Origin: Aliivibrio sp. 1S175
GTDB taxonomy: Bacteria > Pseudomonadota > Gammaproteobacteria > Enterobacterales > Vibrionaceae
Direction: 5' to 3'
DNA length: 64,000 nucleotides
NCBI RefSeq assembly: GCF_001690985.1
Contig: NZ_MAJS01000079.1
Location: 310,001 to 374,000 of the forward strand
The position numbers and the translations under genes were made by a program. How positions within the stretch are numbered: the first letter of the stretch is position 1; the number at the start of each line of letters is the position of its first letter. A model generated the notes under the pieces. It was not told the DNA's origin and searched no databases. It worked only from the letters and a program-made list of their open reading frames with translations. Positions 47,816 to 55,070 of the stretch are shown in pieces.

Positions 47816-49954
47816 ATGAATATTTTTGCTATCCTAAACCACTCAGGTGTTTTCTTTAAAGAAGAGCCAGTACGCGAATTACATGCTTCTTTAGAAAAAG
47901 CAGGCTACAAAGTAGTTTACCCAGTAGACGCGCAAGATTTATACAAAATGGTCGAAATGAACCCACGAATTTGTGGTGTGTTATTTGACTGGGATAAATA
48001 CTCACTAGACCTATGTACTGAAATTAATACCCTGAATGAAAAATTGCCTTTGTACGCATTTGCAAACCAACATTCAACATTAGACATTTCATTAACTGAT
48101 TTACGTCTAAATCTTCATTTCTTCGAATATGCCCTAGACATGGCTGACGATATCGCGTTGAAAATCAATCAAGCGACCGAAGAATATAAAGACCAAATCA
48201 TGCCTCCTTTTACTAAAGCGTTATTTAAATACGTTGAAGAAGGTAAATATACATTCTGTACTCCGGGTCACATGGGCGGCACCGCTTTCCAAAAAAGTCC
48301 TGCAGGCAGCATCTTCTATGATTTCTACGGTCCAAACGCATTTAAAGCGGATGTATCAATCTCAATGCCTGAACTAGGTTCATTGCTTGATCACTCAGGT
48401 CCTCATAAAGAAGCAGAAGAGTACATCGCTCGTACTTTTAATGCGGACAGCTCTTACATCGTAACGAACGGTACGTCTACCTCAAACAAAATTGTAGGTA
48501 TGTTCTCTGCACCAGCAGGCAGCACTGTACTTATTGACCGTAACTGTCATAAATCTCTGACTCACATGATGATGATGAGTGATGTAACGCCTATTTACTT
48601 CCGTCCAACGCGTAACGCTTACGGCATCTTAGGTGGCATTCCACAAAGTGAATTCACTCGTGAAGTGATTGAGCAAAAAGTAGCAGCAACACCAAACGCA
48701 ACAATGCCGGGTTATGCAGTTATTACTAACTCAACTTACGATGGTCTGTTGTACAACACTCAATACATCAAAGAAACGCTAGAAACTAAATTCATTCACT
48801 TCGACAGTGCTTGGGTTCCTTACACTAACTTCAACTCTATTTACGAAGGTAAATGTGGTATGAGTGGTGAAGCGATGCCAGGTAAAGTGTTCTATGAAAC
48901 ACAATCAACTCATAAATTATTGGCTGCGTTCTCTCAAGCATCAATGATCCACGTAAAAGGTGAGTTTGATAAAGAGTCGTTCAATGAAGCCTTTATGATG
49001 CACACATCAACATCACCTCAATACGGTATTGTTGCATCAACTGAAACCGCTGCGGCAATGATGCGTGGTAATACAGGTAAGAAACTGATCCAAGACTCAA
49101 TTGATCGTGCGATTCGTTTCCGTAAAGAGATCAAACGTCTACAAGGCGAAAGTGAGAGCTGGTTCTTTGATGTATGGCAACCAGAAAACATCGATACAAC
49201 AGAATGTTGGAAACTGGATCCTAAAGATACATGGCATGGTTTTAAAGACATCGATGATGACCACATGTACCTTGACCCAATCAAAGTAACGCTATTAACT
49301 CCAGGAATGAACGAAAATAGCGAAATGAGCGAAACAGGTATTCCTGCTTCTATTGTTGCTAAATACTTAGATGAACACGGTATCGTAGTCGAGAAAACAG
49401 GTCCATATAACCTATTGTTCTTATTCTCTATCGGTATTGATAAATCAAAAGCGATGCAACTGCTTCGTTCATTAACTGACTTTAAACGCGGTTTTGATCT
49501 AAACTTAACAGTGAAAAACTTCCTTCCTTCACTGTACAGAGAAGATCCAAGCTTCTACGAAGGCATGCGCATTCAAGAACTGGCACAAGGCATTCACGAT
49601 CTAACTCGTCAATACCGTTTACCAGAACTGATGTTCAAAGCGTTTGATGTATTACCTGAACTAAAAGTAACACCACACGCAGCATGGCAAGAAGAGCTAC
49701 GCGGTAATGTGGAAGAAGTGAAACTGGAAGAAATGGTTGGTCGCGTAAGTGCCAATATGATCCTTCCTTATCCTCCAGGTGTTCCACTAGTACTTCCTGG
49801 TGAAATGGTAACAACAGAGTCTCGTCCAGTACTTGATTTCTTAGAGATGCTATGTGCAATCGGTGCTCATTACCCAGGTTTTGAAACGGATATTCACGGT
49901 GTATATGCTCAAAAAGATGGCAGTTACACAGTGAAAGTATTAAAAGAAGATTAA
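47816..49954 (+). CDS. cadA: inducible lysine decarboxylase CadA
   Basis: CadA decarboxylates lysine to cadaverine and consumes a cytosolic proton, giving acid resistance. The 712 residues contain the N-terminal wing domain (1-130), the PLP-binding core with the Schiff-base lysine K367 in STHKLLAAFSQASM, the segment FHFDSAWVPYTNF-like HFDSAWVPYTNF, and the C-terminal domain. Length and residue number agree with E. coli CadA (K367). It forms an operon with cadB, and a PLP-supply kinase gene follows. Confidence 0.97.
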   Translation: MNIFAILNHSGVFFKEEPVRELHASLEKAGYKVVYPVDAQDLYKMVEMNPRICGVLFDWDKYSLDLCTEINTLNEKLPLYAFANQHSTLDISLTDLRLNLHFFEYALDMADDIALKINQATEEYKDQIMPPFTKALFKYVEEGKYTFCTPGHMGGTAFQKSPAGSIFYDFYGPNAFKADVSISMPELGSLLDHSGPHKEAEEYIARTFNADSSYIVTNGTSTSNKIVGMFSAPAGSTVLIDRNCHKSLTHMMMMSDVTPIYFRPTRNAYGILGGIPQSEFTREVIEQKVAATPNATMPGYAVITNSTYDGLLYNTQYIKETLETKFIHFDSAWVPYTNFNSIYEGKCGMSGEAMPGKVFYETQSTHKLLAAFSQASMIHVKGEFDKESFNEAFMMHTSTSPQYGIVASTETAAAMMRGNTGKKLIQDSIDRAIRFRKEIKRLQGESESWFFDVWQPENIDTTECWKLDPKDTWHGFKDIDDDHMYLDPIKVTLLTPGMNENSEMSETGIPASIVAKYLDEHGIVVEKTGPYNLLFLFSIGIDKSKAMQLLRSLTDFKRGFDLNLTVKNFLPSLYREDPSFYEGMRIQELAQGIHDLTRQYRLPELMFKAFDVLPELKVTPHAAWQEELRGNVEEVKLEEMVGRVSANMILPYPPGVPLVLPGEMVTTESRPVLDFLEMLCAIGAHYPGFETDIHGVYAQKDGSYTVKVLKED

Positions 49955-50030
49955 GCCCTAGGGTTTTAAAGGATTATCGTTTATTTTAGGGCATGGAAGC
50001 CCTTACTCTACTTTAAATTATGGTGATGTT

Positions 50031-50900
50031 ATGAAACGTATTCTTTCCATTCAGTCTCATGTTGTATTTGGTTGCGCAGGCAACAGTGCTGCGGTTTTTC
50101 CAATGCGACGAATGGGGATGGAAGTGTGGCCTATCAACACGGTACAGTTTTCAAATCACACGCAATATCAACAAGGCTGGAAGGGCATTGCAATGCCTGC
50201 TGGTCACATATCAGATTTAGTTGATGGTTTATCAGCAATTGAAGCAACTCACGTTTGTGATGCGGTATTAAGTGGTTACTTAGGATCAGCAGCGCAAGGT
50301 GAAGAAATCATCACAGCGGTACAGAAAATTAAACAAGACAATCCAAACGCAATTTACTTTTGTGATCCAGTAATGGGACACCCAGAAAAAGGCTGCATTG
50401 TTGCCCCTGAAGTGGAAGTGTTTTTTAAAGAATCTGCATTAGCATCAGCGGATATTATTGCGCCAAACTTACTTGAATTAGAAAGTTTATCTGGCATGAC
50501 TATCAACACCTTAGAGCAAGTGATTGAAGCGAATAATCAACTGCTTGAAAAAGGCGTTAAGATGGTAGTGGTAAAACACTTAAGTCGTGCGGGAATTAAA
50601 AAAGATCGTTTTGAAATGCTATTAACCACCAAAGAAGGCAGTTACCACGTTTCTCGTCCTTTATATGACTTTGATGCTAAGCGTCAGCCAGTAGGGGCCG
50701 GAGATTTAATTAGTGGCGTGATGCTTGCCAATTTAATGGCGGGTTACTCTCCAATTGATGCGTTTGAACGTACCAATGCTGCGGTTGATTCAGTAATGCA
50801 AGAAACCTTCAATCGTGGTGCGTATGAACTGCAACTTATCGCATCTCAAGAGCATTTCAATACGCCAGAAATCACGGTAAAAGCAGAGAAAGTCGCTTAA
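50031..50900 (+). CDS. pdxY: pyridoxal kinase PdxY
   Basis: PdxY phosphorylates pyridoxal to PLP in B6 salvage. The ribokinase-fold protein of 289 residues begins [19 protein letters not shown] and has the anion-hole motif [13 protein letters not shown] near residue 222. GGTGA lies upstream of the ATG. Following cadA in the same direction by 77 bases, it probably supplies the PLP cofactor of lysine decarboxylase and may be induced with it. A small hairpin (GCCCTA/TAGGGC) occupies the gap. Confidence 0.93.
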   Translation: MKRILSIQSHVVFGCAGNSAAVFPMRRMGMEVWPINTVQFSNHTQYQQGWKGIAMPAGHISDLVDGLSAIEATHVCDAVLSGYLGSAAQGEEIITAVQKIKQDNPNAIYFCDPVMGHPEKGCIVAPEVEVFFKESALASADIIAPNLLELESLSGMTINTLEQVIEANNQLLEKGVKMVVVKHLSRAGIKKDRFEMLLTTKEGSYHVSRPLYDFDAKRQPVGAGDLISGVMLANLMAGYSPIDAFERTNAAVDSVMQETFNRGAYELQLIASQEHFNTPEITVKAEKVA

Positions 50901-50952
50901 TTACGCGAAGAAAAACAAGCAATAATACTCTACAATAAGTAAAAAATGCATG

Positions 50953-50993
50953 AGCCCGTTATTCTTTTCATTAAAGAATAACGGGCTTTTTTC
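50953..50993. terminator. strong bidirectional terminator after pdxY
   Basis: A perfect 15-bp stem (AGCCCGTTATTCTTT, 50953-50967 with 50973-50987) closes a five-base loop and is followed by a T-run; it ends four bases before the convergent gene's stop. Confidence 0.93.
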
Positions 50994-50996
50994 GTT

Positions 50997-52070
50997 TTAT
51001 TGCTGAGCAATGTCGTTTAAAAATTGAAGGCGCTCTTTTTCTTGTTCTGACATTTGATAGGGTTCATCACTTAAGCTTGAAATATCAAAAGATAAAATTG
51101 GGAAAACAGGTTTTCGGCTTGTGCCATAACGCGTTTTCTCTCCAGGAAAGTCAGACATTTTCTCAACCGTGATATTTCGCAGCTCAAACTCTGCTACATC
51201 ATTTTTAAGCACTGAACTATGTGCTTTTAGTTGAAAGACAGCATCACCTTGTGAGAGTTTCCCTTTATTTGTTAAGGAAGCAATCGGCTTTCCATCTTGT
51301 TGAAATAAGTTGGCTCTAATTCGGTAGTTACCCGACTCTTTCACTTCAATGTTCAGCGGTAATATCATATCGCTTCCCGCAGAGTTGGGCGGCTCTATTG
51401 AGTTAACATAAGCCACTGGATTTGAAAATTGAATATCCGTAGTGAGCGTATCTTTACCATCTAAAAAAGAGATTACCGCTTTAATTCTAATCTCTTGAGG
51501 CCACTCTTTTTTAGGTGAAAACTCAGTAGTTAACTCTTGTGTGTATTGAGTTGTGAGAGTTTTTCGAGTTTCTGGGTCTAATAGCTCATACTCGATATGA
51601 TCAACTGCGAGCTCTGAATTAAGAGTGACAGTAATAGACTCAGGGTAAGAAAATCGATATTTATCTAAAGAGAGGGAAGCTTTATGAGAACCATCTAACA
51701 CAGGGATCTTAACTTCACTGAAATGATTGGGTTCAAGATAACTTTTATCGTTAGAAAGCAGTGGCGTTGAGTAAGAAGGATAAATAATATCTGCGGCGTA
51801 AGCTTTAGATAATAAGGCAAATTGTTTGGTTAACTCTTGTGGGAAAGCCTGAGGTATCTCATCTTGTTCTTGTGGAGGTGTAAGGTCTGTTTTTGTTTGC
51901 ACTACTTCTTTTTTTAATTGCCTTTCTGAAGCTGTTTTTATTTTTTGGTGAGCTTTTACTGAAGGATGATCTCCTGCCATTGTTGGGGCTGAGTTATCCT
52001 GCATTATCCAATGAAAAGTGGTGGCTGAAGTCATCAACAACGCACCAATAAATAAAGCATTCTTATTCAT
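50997..52070 (-). CDS. membrane-anchored or periplasmic beta-rich protein partnered with a lipase
   Basis: I do not firmly recognise this family; it may be DUF4785-like, from memory only. The 357-residue product has an N-terminal hydrophobic segment (about residues 5-22) acting as anchor or signal, a charged Gln/Lys/Pro-rich stretch to about residue 75, and then beta-rich Ig-like or adhesin-like sequence to the end. The ATG overlaps the lipase stop (TGATG), so the two are made together. Position suggests a steric foldase, tether or partner of the lipase, but it lacks the motifs of the classical Lif lipase foldase. Confidence 0.65.
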   Translation of the reverse strand: MNKNALFIGALLMTSATTFHWIMQDNSAPTMAGDHPSVKAHQKIKTASERQLKKEVVQTKTDLTPPQEQDEIPQAFPQELTKQFALLSKAYAADIIYPSYSTPLLSNDKSYLEPNHFSEVKIPVLDGSHKASLSLDKYRFSYPESITVTLNSELAVDHIEYELLDPETRKTLTTQYTQELTTEFSPKKEWPQEIRIKAVISFLDGKDTLTTDIQFSNPVAYVNSIEPPNSAGSDMILPLNIEVKESGNYRIRANLFQQDGKPIASLTNKGKLSQGDAVFQLKAHSSVLKNDVAEFELRNITVEKMSDFPGEKTRYGTSRKPVFPILSFDISSLSDEPYQMSEQEKERLQFLNDIAQQ

Positions 52071-53119
52071 CACAATAAATCACTAACCAGTTCAGACATG
52101 GTTTCATTTTTTGAGTTATCAACGTACCGATATGTATTGCCGCTTAACCAATAAGTAGAATCTGTCGTACTTACTTTAATGATTGTACCATCGAGCAGTG
52201 TTTTTTGTTGGCTTACTGCCGTTACTTTACCTTGATGTTTTGTGCCTATTAATCCGCTATGGCTGTAATCATCCCCCATTAATAGTGGGTAATGATAAGG
52301 CATAAAATTAGTCACCGCTTGTGGTTGGTTTTTTATTTCCCCATCAAAAGCGAGAGTTGTTGAACAGCTTGTAAATGAGCCAGATTGACTTGAACCACAA
52401 GAAGAATGACTTGATACCACGCCATCATCTTTCCCCGGTAAGAATCCACTGGTTGATCCTAAATAGTCACTGCCTTTACCGACAAAGCGAATGCGAGGAA
52501 TACGGTTATCAGGTAAAGGGGCTAATTGGCGTGCATTGGTAATTTTTAAATCATTAAGTACGCCGGTATTTCCTGCACTAGGTGTTTCACCTAGCCATAA
52601 TGACATTGCATATTTTAGCGGAGCATTTAATACGCCACTGCCTTCTGAGATATTAATCGCCATATCACCCAGCTCAGAACCACCGCCTGCACCAGCAAAA
52701 TCAAAGGTCGCAATAATATTAAGAGGAGCTAACCCCGCATTGGTCAGCCAGTTTTCTTGATTGTCTAACAAATAGCGAGCGACCAGATCTCCAGTAGAAT
52801 GAGTCACTAAAATACAGCCATTTTGACAGGTGTTATTTTCAGAAAGAGCTTTTAATTTTGGCCATACGTAATCGCTTGAAATTCTTCCTGCAACACGTTC
52901 GTGAGAAGGCCAGTCGATACGCTCATCGGCTTTAGCTAACCAAAAATCTTGCCAATAGGTTTTTCCATCAGCAACAACCGTATCATGATTGGGCTTGGTT
53001 TGAAGTTGACCTGCTTGAAAGCCGTGGATCAAGATTATTGGGTGTTCACCTAATGCAGCCAAACTAGAAAAAGAAGTCATAGCAGTAATGAATAAAAATA
53101 GACGTGAAAATAATTTCAT
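52070..53119 (-). CDS. secreted alpha/beta-hydrolase, lipase-like
   Basis: The 349-residue protein has a signal peptide (about residues 1-22, ending near SLAALG), then the strand and oxyanion-hole motif IILIHGFQ and the nucleophile elbow THSTG with S108. It therefore belongs to the alpha/beta-hydrolase lipases, with T in place of the usual G before His-Ser. Candidate Asp (KDDGVV) and His (YSHSGLIG) residues lie further on. Four or more cysteines may form disulfides. The ATG at 53119 follows AAAGAG. Its stop overlaps the next gene by one base. Confidence 0.85.
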   Translation of the reverse strand: MKLFSRLFLFITAMTSFSSLAALGEHPIILIHGFQAGQLQTKPNHDTVVADGKTYWQDFWLAKADERIDWPSHERVAGRISSDYVWPKLKALSENNTCQNGCILVTHSTGDLVARYLLDNQENWLTNAGLAPLNIIATFDFAGAGGGSELGDMAINISEGSGVLNAPLKYAMSLWLGETPSAGNTGVLNDLKITNARQLAPLPDNRIPRIRFVGKGSDYLGSTSGFLPGKDDGVVSSHSSCGSSQSGSFTSCSTTLAFDGEIKNQPQAVTNFMPYHYPLLMGDDYSHSGLIGTKHQGKVTAVSQQKTLLDGTIIKVSTTDSTYWLSGNTYRYVDNSKNETMSELVSDLL

Positions 53120-53429
53120 AAGAGTTGGCTCTTTTTTAGTAATTATATTTATAGGGTAATTGCTCAACTAAACTTTCGCAAATAGGGATATCGATTGCGT
53201 TCTCATTTATGAGGTAGTGCGCATTGGTTTCTGATTATTTAATCAATTTATGGTCATTTTAATGATTTTTGCTGTATTTATTTCTGAATGTAAATGAAGA
53301 ACATATTTGAAATACCTGCTTACACACCGCAATGGTATCTCTTTCTATTATTTGGTAAAATCCGCCCGTCTTTGAATGCAGTTTCGCTGCTATCCATTAA
53401 CCCATCTTGTTTATACAAGGAAGCACATC
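53120..53429. other. intergenic region between the lipase gene and the Mg leader ORF
   Basis: About 310 bases of AT-rich sequence holding divergent promoters. The last 60 bases include a small hairpin, CTTGT-TTAT-ACAAG, immediately before the leader ORF's ribosome-binding site (AAGGAAG). No gene is seen. Confidence 0.4.
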
Positions 53430-53486
53430 ATGAACACAAGTAAACAGGAACCCCCAAGTTGGTGGTTTAACTCTTTTTCTACATGA
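53430..53486 (+). CDS. 18-codon leader ORF with Glu-Pro-Pro, upstream of the Mg transporter
   Basis: AAGGAAG six bases before the ATG makes this very short frame a good candidate for translation. The predicted peptide is MNTSKQEPPSWWFNSFST. It contains the acidic-proline run E-P-P at residues 7-9 and a WW pair. In enterobacteria a proline-rich leader (MgtL) senses low magnesium because ribosomes lose stability on such sequences. Here the downstream gene is also a magnesium transporter. It ends 41 bases before the mgtE-type ATG. Family identity to MgtL is not claimed. Confidence 0.55.
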   Translation: MNTSKQEPPSWWFNSFST

Positions 53487-53487
53487 T

Positions 53488-53514
53488 GATCTGAGGGTGA
53501 TATGTCTTCAGATC
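53488..53514 (+). promoter_or_regulatory. hairpin between the leader ORF and the Mg transporter
   Basis: A 7-bp perfect stem (GATCTGA/TCAGATC) with a 13-base loop begins one base after the leader stop codon and ends one base before the GGAG ribosome-binding site of the transporter gene. Ribosome position on the leader could decide whether it forms. Confidence 0.5.
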
Positions 53515-53526
53515 TGGAGACGTATT

Positions 53527-54156
53527 ATGGAATTTGTACAACAAAAAACAGACACCGAACATATTAAAACATCAGAAAATATGCATAAAGGTTCTGGTGT
53601 TGAAGATAGTAATATCAGCATAAAAAATGCATCAATTGGCGTGCTTTATAAGAAGCGCGTATTTTGGTTAGTACTGCTTGTTTTTGGTAATGTATTCTCA
53701 GGGGCAGGTATCGCTTACTTTGAAGAGATCATTACCTCTTATGTTACGTTGGTTTTTTTCTTACCTTTATTAATTGATAGCGGTGGTAACGCCGGATCTC
53801 AATCTGCAACCTTAATGGTTCGAGCGTTAGCTACCGGTGATATAAAACCAAATGACTGGGGTAAAATGCTTGGCAGAGAAGTATTTGTCGCTCTAGGGCT
53901 TGGTTTGAGTATGGCTGCTGCCGTTTACCTTTTAGGTTTATATCGCGGTGGCTATGAGGTTGCGATGGTGGTTGGCTTAAGCATGATAGCGATTGTGCTT
54001 ATAGGTAGCTTAATTGGCACTATACTTCCTTTTGGTTTACATAAGCTCAATTTAGATCCCGCTTCTGCGAGTGCCCCAATGATTACCTCTATCGCTGATA
54101 TTTCCGGCGTATTAATTTATTTTGCTATTGCTTCTGCGGTATTAGAGATAGGCTAA
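53527..54156 (+). CDS. minimal MgtE-type divalent cation transporter (membrane domain only)
   Basis: The product is 209 residues long and contains only the MgtE/SLC41 membrane domain: five hydrophobic segments, the pore motif PLLIDSGGNAGSQSATLMVR (about residues 80-99) and the conserved segment LDPASASAPMITSIADISG with the essential Asp. The cytosolic N and CBS domains that gate full-length MgtE by Mg are absent. Instead there is a polar N-terminal tail of about 35 residues. ATG at 53527 follows GGAG. With no sensor domain, control may fall to the upstream leader ORF. A terminator follows. Confidence 0.85.
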   Translation: MEFVQQKTDTEHIKTSENMHKGSGVEDSNISIKNASIGVLYKKRVFWLVLLVFGNVFSGAGIAYFEEIITSYVTLVFFLPLLIDSGGNAGSQSATLMVRALATGDIKPNDWGKMLGREVFVALGLGLSMAAAVYLLGLYRGGYEVAMVVGLSMIAIVLIGSLIGTILPFGLHKLNLDPASASAPMITSIADISGVLIYFAIASAVLEIG

Positions 54157-54207
54157 CCACTCTCTTATTTAAAAATATTCGCTCATTGATGAATGGATTA
54201 AGACGTT

Positions 54208-54244
54208 AAAAAGCCCAATATCACTTTTGATGTTGGGCTTTTTT
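54208..54244 (+). terminator. terminator after the Mg transporter gene
   Basis: A 15-bp stem (AAAAAGCCCAATATC with one G-U pair to the right arm ending at 54243) is followed by T residues. The same GCCCAATATC core recurs in the terminator at 61789. Confidence 0.9.
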
Positions 54245-54365
54245 CCTATATAAGGTGTTATCGATTACAATGAGCTATCGGTAAGTATTTTATTTTGTAT
54301 CAGTTCTAAAATTTGATTTTTCCTTTAGTGGTTAAACATATTCACTTATTTGAGGTTCCGTTTTT

Positions 54366-54914
54366 ATGTTGTCTGAATGGCAAAATCACAAAGTGCAATT
54401 GCGTAGTTATGTGTACAAACGAGTGGATGATGCAAGTGCGGTAGATGACATACTTCAAGATGTATATATAAAAGCCAGCAGCAATTTACATCAATTAAAA
54501 TCTCAAGGTAGCTTGAAAGGATGGTTATATAAAATTGCCTACAACACGATCATGGATTTTTATCGTGATAAGTTGCCGTATGATGAGTTACCGGAAGATT
54601 TAGTCGCAGAAGATGAAGATACTGTAGAGGAAGCTCGTAAAGAATTGGCCGAATGTATACGCCCTTTAATTGATGACCTCCCAGAAAAATACAGTATTCC
54701 TTTGCGTTTAGCTGAACTAGAAGGCGTTCCTCAACAAGAGATAGCTGATAAGTTAGGGTTATCCTTGTCGGGGGCAAAAAGTCGAATTCAACGAGGTCGT
54801 GCTAAATTTCGCGAAAACTTAATGACCTGTTGTGATTTTGAACTCAATGATGGAGGAGCTGTCACTGGCTACTCTTCTAAAAAAGGAAAAAGTTGTTCTT
54901 CGCAATTAAAATAA
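54366..54914 (+). CDS. sigZ: ECF sigma factor, SigZ type
   Basis: This 182-residue extracytoplasmic-function sigma factor has region 2 (VDDILQDVYIKASSNLHQL) and region 4 with the helix-turn-helix (PQQEIADKLGLSLSGAKSRIQRGRAK). A C-terminal tail carries a Cys pair (MTCCDFELND) and a third Cys, which is characteristic of the SigZ group and may bind metal or sense redox state. No anti-sigma gene is adjacent. It lies 156 bases upstream of gshA behind its own terminator, so a role in the thiol/glutathione locus is only suggested. Confidence 0.85.
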   Translation: MLSEWQNHKVQLRSYVYKRVDDASAVDDILQDVYIKASSNLHQLKSQGSLKGWLYKIAYNTIMDFYRDKLPYDELPEDLVAEDEDTVEEARKELAECIRPLIDDLPEKYSIPLRLAELEGVPQQEIADKLGLSLSGAKSRIQRGRAKFRENLMTCCDFELNDGGAVTGYSSKKGKSCSSQLK

Positions 54915-54931
54915 TACGGCTCCTTTCCTAA

Positions 54932-54974
54932 AAAGAAACGGTAAATAGTCACTCTATTTTCCGTTTCTTTTATC
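54932..54974 (+). terminator. terminator after sigZ
   Basis: AAAAGAAACGG pairs with CCGTTTCTTTT around an inner AATAG/CTATT helix (about 54932-54972). T residues on the right arm supply the tail. This separates sigZ from the gshA promoter region. Confidence 0.75.
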
Positions 54975-55008
54975 CACTCTTTTTTATTCCTATTATTTGA
55001 AAAAATTT

Positions 55009-55037
55009 TGCGTCTTTTCTTCAGCTTCTGCGTCTTT
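55009..55037 (+). promoter_or_regulatory. direct repeat upstream of gshA, possible operator
   Basis: TGCGTCTTT occurs twice (55009-55017 and 55029-55037), start to start 20 bases apart, that is two turns of the helix. It lies 34-62 bases upstream of the gshA start. Spacing on one face of the DNA suggests binding of a regulator or of two protein subunits; the protein is unknown. Confidence 0.45.
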
Positions 55038-55070
55038 GATCCGTTAAAACTATTTTTATGAAGATCATAA

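Noticed and set aside
50997-52070. Classical lipase-specific foldase (Lif)
   Set aside because: The predicted fold is beta-rich and the RxxFDY-type Lif motif is missing.
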